Source: Kuschelorhynchus macadamiae (lineage: Eukaryota > Arthropoda > Insecta > Coleoptera > Curculionidae). From it: a DNA stretch of 64,000 bases. Numbering within the stretch: position 1 is the first letter of the stretch; the number at the start of each line of letters is the position of its first letter. Positions 57,896-64,000 of the stretch are shown here, in pieces. The notes under the pieces were generated by a model. That model made no database searches. It was not told the DNA's origin and saw nothing but the letters and a program-made list of their open reading frames with translations. Location: NCBI GenBank assembly GCA_030620095.1, contig JAUTXW010000884.1:948371-1012370 (forward strand), given 5' to 3'. A program made the position numbers and the translations under genes.

Positions 57896-58909
57896 GTACG
57901 AAGCACTCTGCGTCGGATAGTAATTCCAATTTGACACGGTCTAATTTTAAGAACCATGATTTTTTAATTGACCAAAGCCATGAAACTGTTATGAATTAAT
58001 AGTTGTTACACCATACAATAGAATTTTAGTTTACTGCGCTTGCACTGATGTTTCGGAAATAGTTAGAAAACACTATCGGATTAGTCGCAGAATTAAAAAG
58101 TTTCCAAAAAGAACAGGGCATTCAAAAATAATACTATCGAAGGTCAGTGGCGCGCTAGAAAAAGTTTGATAGTGTAAATCAAAAAGTGACCCAAAAAATG
58201 ATAACAGCCTGCAGAGAACCAGATATTTGTATGGTGATTGTTATTATTATATATTTTACTAAATTTGAAGCCTTCATCTTAAAAAATGTAAAAAAAACGA
58301 AAAAATTCAAACAGGAAGCAATTTTGGCCATATTTATACGACCTTTTCGGCTAAATATCTACCAGACTAAATTCACTGCAATATCTGTATTAATTAGGTG
58401 TGAATATAAATTAAAAAAAAAACAATATTTTAAACATCTTTATTATTTTTTTTTAAACAAGGGGTAGTACAAATAATCACAGTCTTAGGTTAGGTATATA
58501 CAGAAAGTTTGAACAGATAAATGTAACGTCAGTCTACAATAGTATATAATATAAAAAGTTTTGAAAATGAATTCCTTCCAGCTTGAAAATAATTACTTAC
58601 ATATGAATAATGTACACTATTTTTCCTATGCGACAAAAAATCTTTAGTATGATTTTTATTTTTACTTACATTTCTCACTGTATAACAAGTTTTGAAGACA
58701 GTCCTTCCTTTCATATGAATGCGAGTCTGGCTTCACAGGAGTGAAAAGTGGGTTGTTTTCAAACATGTTATATACTGTATTTATTCTACAACTGCATTTG
58801 GGGTGTACATTTAAAAGTCACTTCATTCTTACATGAAAATATAAGTTTTGCCCCCGTATTCACTAAAAAGGTTCAAGAGTTGGACTACTTGTCAGTTATG
58901 TCACTCTCA
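57896..58909. other. Intergenic; no gene seen
   Basis: Starts with TACTATAGTACG and a 23 bp block inverse to 52035-52057. The remainder is AT-rich without coding potential. Confidence 0.4.
57911..57933 (-). repeat. 23 bp perfect inverted match to 52035-52057
   Basis: CGTCGGATAGTAATTCCAAT and three further bases, the exact reverse complement of a block downstream of the mariner C-terminal scrap. It may be the far terminal repeat of that mariner, now separated by the nested Penelope, Transib and LINE insertions. Confidence 0.55.
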
Positions 58910-59030
58910 TTTTGTAACTGTGAGATATAGAAAAATTATTTGTTCAATTGATGAGAAAGTCATCTTAAACCTATAACTGTCAAGTTAGACCCGGTCTAAA
59001 TTTAAACCTCTTTAGTGAATATTTATGTAT
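58910..59030 (+). repeat. Dispersed repeat, copy 2
   Basis: Direct repeat of 13530-13650 (about 120 bp, roughly 80 percent by eye). Confidence 0.6.
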
Positions 59031-59629
59031 AATGTTTGACATTTTAAGAATAAAACAGATGATAACTCAGCAACCACCAACCGAATATCATATAAAATAA
59101 ATATGCAGCAGGCTGTGTTTTACTTCAGGGGACCAATTTGAGCAGGGGGAAATTATTTCCATGATATGCGAAATTAGTCATTTTAGACTACGATAGTTTT
59201 ATTGTTATGAAAACGTTCAAAAAACACATAACCAACAAGATTTTATAAAATTTATAGAAAAAACTATCGTTTCAACATTAGTGTTAAAAACTCGGTAATT
59301 GCTTTGAATATAAAAAAAAATTAAAGGTAGGCTTTGCTTTTTCAACATACTATTGTGATGACAAGTTAACAGTGCTATTTTTGTGAGTTTGGTCATATGA
59401 AAACATTTTTACCGTTTACCGTTGCTATCAGATTTGGCTGATGAAAAACTGTTTTCTTAATCTGCTGTTTGTCCCTTAACTTTTGAAATATATTACTCGT
59501 TTAGAGCAAACAGATAGACGCTTTAAAGCAAAGTAGAGAATTCTCATACTATCATAAATTATTTAGTAATTATTGAAGTTCAAACTTTATGCATTACATA
59601 TAAACATAATTTATTTATTCTATTTTTAT
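59031..59629. other. PNPT1 3' flank; no gene seen
   Basis: AT-rich sequence downstream of the PNPT1 stop. ATTTATTTATT near 59610 on the minus strand gives AATAAATAAAT, a candidate polyadenylation region directly after the stop codon. Confidence 0.45.
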
Positions 59630-59755
59630 TTAAACTCTGGCTGCTGTCAACACTTTTCTTGATAGTCTCATGAGGCCTGAAACAGGATCCCTGCCGAAAT
59701 ATTTAATCTGTAATTCTTGTCCTACTTCTAAACCCAAAGCAGAAGGGTGTGCTAC
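59630..59755 (-). CDS. Pnpt1: Polyribonucleotide nucleotidyltransferase 1, mitochondrial (PNPT1), terminal exon
   Basis: A CAG acceptor precedes 59755. It encodes [20 protein letters not shown], then [16 protein letters not shown] and a short tail TAARV with TAA at 59632-59630. This is the S1 RNA-binding domain end of PNPase (human [21 protein letters not shown]). The human C-terminal extension after SRKVL is replaced by only five residues. PNPT1 is a trimeric phosphorolytic 3'-5' exoribonuclease of the mitochondrial intermembrane space and matrix. It joins the exon at 63149-63232 in phase 0; the intron between is mostly a LINE. Confidence 0.93.
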   Translation of the reverse strand, partial: [41 protein letters not shown]

Positions 59756-60295
59756 CTGAAAAATTAGGTTAGATATGTTTTTATCAAACTATGAACAAAT
59801 ATACGAAGAAATGTGTTTTAATAGATATTTCTGAAAAGAAAGGCCCATAAATATTAAAAATATGTTACTTTCATAGATAAAAATCAAAACAAAGAATATC
59901 AACACTATTTATGCTGAAATATGCAACAACTGGCAATAACACAACTCCAATTTAAAGAGACAATATCAATGTGAGAAAGTGCAAAAATCCTTTGATGTTT
60001 TGTCACTCTTTATAAAACATACTCTTTGGTATTGCATTGAAATTATTCAGCAAATATATCCATTTGAAAGTAACTTTTTGCATCACTTCTGATTAAACCG
60101 GAATTAATATTTTATTTCATATAAATATATAAAGTATTTTGAGTATGAGAGTAGAAATATTAGTTGGTTCTAGTTACTAAATGTAGTTGAATTATTAGAT
60201 CAGATTTTAATTTATAACTAACCTATTTGGCCGAGTTTCAAAAATTAATCAGATAAATATTTTTAGATCCTTGGCGCGTTTTAAACATAATTTAA

Positions 60296-63015
60296 AATTT
60301 TTTTAAAAATTTAAAAAAATTTTTTTTTAGTAAGGACGTAGCCGATGCACGCATCGGACAAGTGGCCCTTCTGAAACGTACACTACAGAATGCCAAACAT
60401 TCCAAATGGTACGAATTCGCATTCAAGGTCAAATAGATAAAGTAAAATAGCCCTAAGAGGCATGTCGAATAGAAATAAAGAAAAAAAAAGAACACACAAT
60501 AGTTCGTCAAAAAAGCAACACAATACATAAATAATTAAAATACAAGTGAATAAAAATAGATACAAAATATATATAGATATAAAGCAATCATAAAAGCAAT
60601 TCGTTTAACCGCCTTTTAAGCTGTAAAGTGCTTAAACTGAAAATGTCATAATCAGGGAAGTGACGATTGTAATTGCGTACCAGTCGATCGACAAATGCGC
60701 TAAGCCCATAATTTGTACGATGGTATCCTTCAAAAAAGAGTTGAGATTGCCTTGTTCTCCTAATCGGAACCAGAAATGCGACCGACTCAAGCAACATCGG
60801 ACAGTCAATATCTCCACTGAGCAGTTTGTGAAGAAAAACTAGAAGTGCCTTCTTTCTTCGAAACTCAAGTGTTTGAAGGCCACACAGAAGAGCTCTGGTA
60901 TTATATGATAAACCCTGGTACGGAAAATTAAACTTATACAAAAGGTAATTGGCAAATCTATTTTGGACTTTTTCGATTTTATCGATGTGGCACTGATACG
61001 ATGGACTCCAAACTGTAGAACAATACTCCAGAACGCTGCGAACAAGTGAGTTATAAAGACATCCAATTGCTTTAGTATCTGTGACATGTTTTGTTTGCCG
61101 CTTTATAAAGCCCAACAGCCTGAAACCCTTCAGTACAATACTATCAATGTGCAGACCAAAAGTTAAATTCTCATCAAAAATAACGCCCAGGTCTGTAAAG
61201 GAACTAACAACTTCAAGACTCATTATCTATGAAGTAGGAGGAGAGTATGGGTTTAATGCGTTTATGAAAACGGAGCACTTTACATTTAGAAACATTAAGA
61301 AGAAAATGGTTAATGTTGCACCATTTGATAAGCTTTTCCAAGTCCGATTACAGTGAATTTGATTCAGAGGAAACTGGTGAAAAGAATTTTAAATCGTCTG
61401 CGTATAAGAGACACTTAGACACTTTAAAGCATGATACTATACCATTTATAAATAGTAGAAAGAGAATTGGACCAATATGAGATCCCTGTGGGACACCAGA
61501 TGTCACAATAACCTCTCTAGAAATTGAACCACATACGCTAACTCGCTGACGGCGATTGAATAAGTACGATTTTATCCATTGCAGATAGGTTCCAGAAAAA
61601 CCAATTCGCTGCAATTTGAATAACAGAAGCTGATGGCAAACCCTGTCAAAAGCCTTCGATATGTCAGTATATATAACATCGATCTGTTGACCAGCCTCAA
61701 CCGATGTTGTTAAGTAATTCTGGAAAATTGCAAGATTTGTAGTTGTTGAGCGACCACTATAAAAACCGTGTTGCATACTAGTGATGTAGTGCTTCAGAGA
61801 CTCAAAGATATGATCCGTGATAATTGCCTCAAACAGCTTTGGTATATGCGAAAGCAAGGAAATACCTCTGTAGTTTTTAATATCGCTCTTATCCCCAGAT
61901 TTAAAGATCGGCATGAGAGTTGAAAACTTCCAAATTTCGGGAAAGGAATTCAGATTAAAAGATTTCTGAAAAATTTTACAAAGGGGCCGAGACAACGACT
62001 CGCAGCAAGGTTCCAATAAAATAGTGGGAACTCCATCTGGACCAGCCTTTTTAGAAAGATCAAGGGTTTTTATTTTATTGCAGATTTCCGCCTCTGTAAT
62101 ACGATAGGTTGATAGTAACTTTCCCAAACAGCTTATAGGGCCAATCTTGCTAAAATCTAAACTACGCTGACGTGAATAGCAAGACTCAAAGTGAGTGGCG
62201 AAGGCATTAGCGATGTTATTCGAACCAGTAATTTCCTCTCCGTCATAATTCATGACACTGGGCAGCTCAGAGTCTCTTCTCAAATTACCTACAAAAGACC
62301 AAAAATGCCTGATATTCTCTGGGATAAGCAATTCAGTTTGTGTGACATATGCAAGATAGCACATATCAGTCCGAAGCTTAACCTCACGTCGTATGTCGCA
62401 GTAATCAAAATAGTCAACATCTTTATTGGACCTTTTATATTTTTTGTATAGACGATTCTTTTGTCCAATAAGTTTTCTCAGAGGAAGGTCGAACCATTTC
62501 GGATATTTACAGTCGACTACCGTTTTCTTGGGGACACAATTATTGATATCTTCAAACAAGACCTCATAAAAGCGCTCAACTATTTTGTTTATATCAGATT
62601 CTGCTGATAAAAAAGACCAGTCAGATTGATTGTAAAAAATGTTTAGATTGTGGAAGTTCCCTTGATGAAACTGATAAACGCTAACTTCATTAGAATTTTT
62701 CATTGGAGAAACATATTTAATTTTAAAATTTATCTCAATTGCTGGATGGTAGGGATCAATGTTTACGAGGGGAAAACCAGATTTTAAAATGGAGGCATTG
62801 ACAAAGTCACTGGCAAATATTAAATCCAAAATTCTGCCCATGTGATTGCACAATGAGTTCATTTGCTGCAATTCAAAAAAGCTCATTGAAACAATAAGAG
62901 TTTCAGAAGCTGGAGATGGCAGAGATTTTGGAACAAGTGTGTTATCCTCATAAACCCATTCCACCGAAGAAAGATTAAAGTCCCCGGAAAACTTGACTAC
63001 AGCTTCAAGTCGTCC
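60296..63015 (-). mobile_element. 5'-truncated LINE in the last PNPT1 intron
   Basis: Minus strand, same sense as the gene. It starts within the endonuclease domain (SGDFNL at about 62970, then LTRILDLIF-like GRILDLIFASDF). It continues through a linker (62964-61348) into RT: FSTLMPIFKSGDKSDIKNYR, GISLLSHIPKLFEAI, MQHGFYSGRSTTTNL, YTDISKAFDRVCHQLLLFKL, TSGVPQGSHIGPILFLLFIN and LLYADDLKFF (catalytic YADD). A TAA near 61348 and a frameshift near 61225 lead into 61223-60588 (FTDLGVIFDENLTFGLHID, RLLGFIKRQT, FLHKLLSGDIDC). The 3' UTR ends in a poly(A)-like run at 60296-60330 (T on the plus strand). Only two lesions in the readable coding part. Confidence 0.9.
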
Positions 63016-63148
63016 ATTTCATTTGTTTTCGAAATATTCTAGTAAATCTAGTATTAATATTTATCTTAATCAGAACTTCGTTTAATTTCTATTTAAAAAT
63101 ACTGACGATGCATACTGACAATCTGACTTATCTCCTTTGTATACTTAC

Positions 63149-63232
63149 TTTTCGGTTATCTAATTGTGAATTATGTAGCAATGCTGGAGGCATCCCAGGA
63201 TACAATGTCACCATAACACCTATATCTCTCAA
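63149..63232 (-). CDS. Pnpt1: PNPT1, penultimate exon
   Basis: An 84 bp exon with a TTTTTAG acceptor before 63232 and a GTAAGT donor at 63148-63147. It encodes LRDIGVMVTLYPGMPPALLH and NSQLDNRK, matching human [28 protein letters not shown] in the S1 domain. Both junctions are phase 0. Confidence 0.93.
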
Positions 63233-63329
63233 CTAAAAATAAAGTTGGTTTTGGTTAAAAGTGAAATTAAAATCTTTAAAAATGCATTAATATTTTGAAA
63301 AAACTTTAGTGCACGTGTCAGTTTTATAC

Positions 63330-63479
63330 CTCAACAATAGTTGCTTTATAAATTCCTCCAAATTCTAACTCCGGCACGCGTTCTGTTGTCAGATACTTTT
63401 GTATAATTTCTTTAGCTTCGTCCATGGCAGTTTGGTTTGGAGCAAATATCTGAAAGGTTGTGTCTTCCATCTGAGAAAC
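63330..63479 (-). CDS. Pnpt1: PNPT1, third-last exon (KH to S1 junction)
   Basis: A 150 bp exon, phase 0 at both ends (acceptor AATATAG, donor GTATAA). It encodes VSQMEDTTFQIFAPNQTAMD and EAKEIIQKYL, the end of the KH domain (human [22 protein letters not shown]). It continues with PELEFGGIYKATIVE, the start of the S1 domain. An alternative CAG acceptor 9 bp inside would remove VSQ, but the family has this ISQ, so the longer exon is preferred. Earlier exons lie beyond the right edge of the window. Confidence 0.92.
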
Positions 63480-63634
63480 CTATATTATAAAAAGATTCAT
63501 ATCAGTATGTTTGACGTTAACCTTAAACGCAAGAGAAAGCGGCAAAATTGACTAAACTTATAAAACATTACTTTTGCCAGGAATAGTAAAATATGACGTT
63601 TATTATTAAATAATTAAATATTATATATATATGT

Positions 63635-63950
63635 TAGGTTAGGTTAAAAAGTTTTTGGATCAAACCGACCCTCCACTGCGACTCTGTGGTCTATTGTGGC
63701 TCACACCTATATTTACACTTCCCCAAGCAACTCTAAATCCTCAATAAGCCTTATCATTGCATTTGGGGAGGTGTTTTTTCCCCGGGTAGCAGAATATCGC
63801 TACTGAATATGGAGAACCTGATTCTGGCAGCTGGCGGGCATTCACACAGCTGGCTGTCTCGTCATCCTCCATACATAGGCGGCACTCGGATTCGTCTTCA
63901 AACCCCATCCTGTGCATGTGATGCTTAGACCACAAGGGCCAGTGTATAGG
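63635..63950 (-). pseudogene. LINE 3' end fragment (RNase H-like C-terminus and tail)
   Basis: Minus strand, 63935-63741: HHMHRMGFEDESECRLCMED then DETASCVNARQLPE, the C2HC-like end (CxxC...H) found after the RNase H region of R1/I-type LINEs. The usual HVLCECPAL block is damaged to CVNARQLPE. The tail to 63635 (TTTTTAACCTAACCTAAC) matches 12060-12215. It lies in a PNPT1 intron. Confidence 0.7.
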
Positions 63951-64000
63951 CCTATTGCTGTTTTGAGCTTATTTCTGTTCATATTTAACAGATTTCTGTT

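Noticed and set aside
58186..58467. 93-residue plus-strand frame
   Set aside because: Lys/Phe/Ile-rich composition expected from AT-rich DNA; no similarity recognised.

Overview
This is eukaryotic nuclear DNA, very AT-rich, with spliced host genes, short GT-AG exons and a heavy load of transposable elements. The host proteins and the element mix (P element, Transib, Tc1/mariner with long inverted repeats, Penelope-like elements, jockey/CR1-type LINEs) suggest an insect. A beetle is my best guess from the element mix, but I cannot prove it here. I see no bacterial, viral or CRISPR content.

Five host genes are supported exon by exon. Reading left to right: the last two exons of cystathionine beta-synthase (+, 214-401 and 3693-3775); a complete three-exon microsomal glutathione S-transferase 1-like gene (-, 19521 to 5768); a complete two-exon SAYSD1 homologue (-, 38005 to 37316); a complete three-exon pinin homologue (+, 42636-45687); and the last three exons of mitochondrial polynucleotide phosphorylase PNPT1 (-, 63479 to 59630). 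These are unrelated housekeeping genes: sulfur amino acid metabolism, glutathione chemistry, ER quality control, splicing, and mitochondrial RNA decay. They do not form a pathway.

Most of the rest is mobile DNA, and much of it sits inside host introns. The last Cbs intron holds a mariner-like element with ~600 bp inverted repeats (687-3279). Mgst1 intron 2 holds a P element with a 28 bp inverted repeat and an 8 bp target duplication (6561-10662), plus mariner and LINE scraps. Mgst1 intron 1 holds a RAG1-like Transib transposon (14810-17904). Its ends carry V(D)J-type heptamers (CACTGTG/CACAGTG), a 24 bp spacer and a nonamer-like ACAAAATT, flanked by a perfect 5 bp duplication CGCCA. The pinin intron and the last PNPT1 intron hold LINE pieces.

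The 19.5-37.3 kb interval is an accessory zone. It has a tandemly duplicated Penelope fragment, a Tigger/pogo remnant, a 3.5 kb mariner-like element with ~930 bp inverted repeats and a transposase broken by one 4 bp slip (24688-28212), LINEs, and a third long-TIR mariner. The 46-58 kb interval is a second such zone: LINE fragments, a hairpin and mariner pieces strung between (TA)n arrays, then a Penelope RT/GIY-YIG remnant, a second diverged Transib and another LINE. Hammerhead-ribozyme-like cores accompany the Penelope-type repeats. At least fourteen (TA)n arrays punctuate the window.

The strongest candidate for an exciting system is the near-intact Transib with its signal-sequence-like ends. 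Next are the almost intact long-TIR mariner and the hammerhead-bearing inverted repeat around it.
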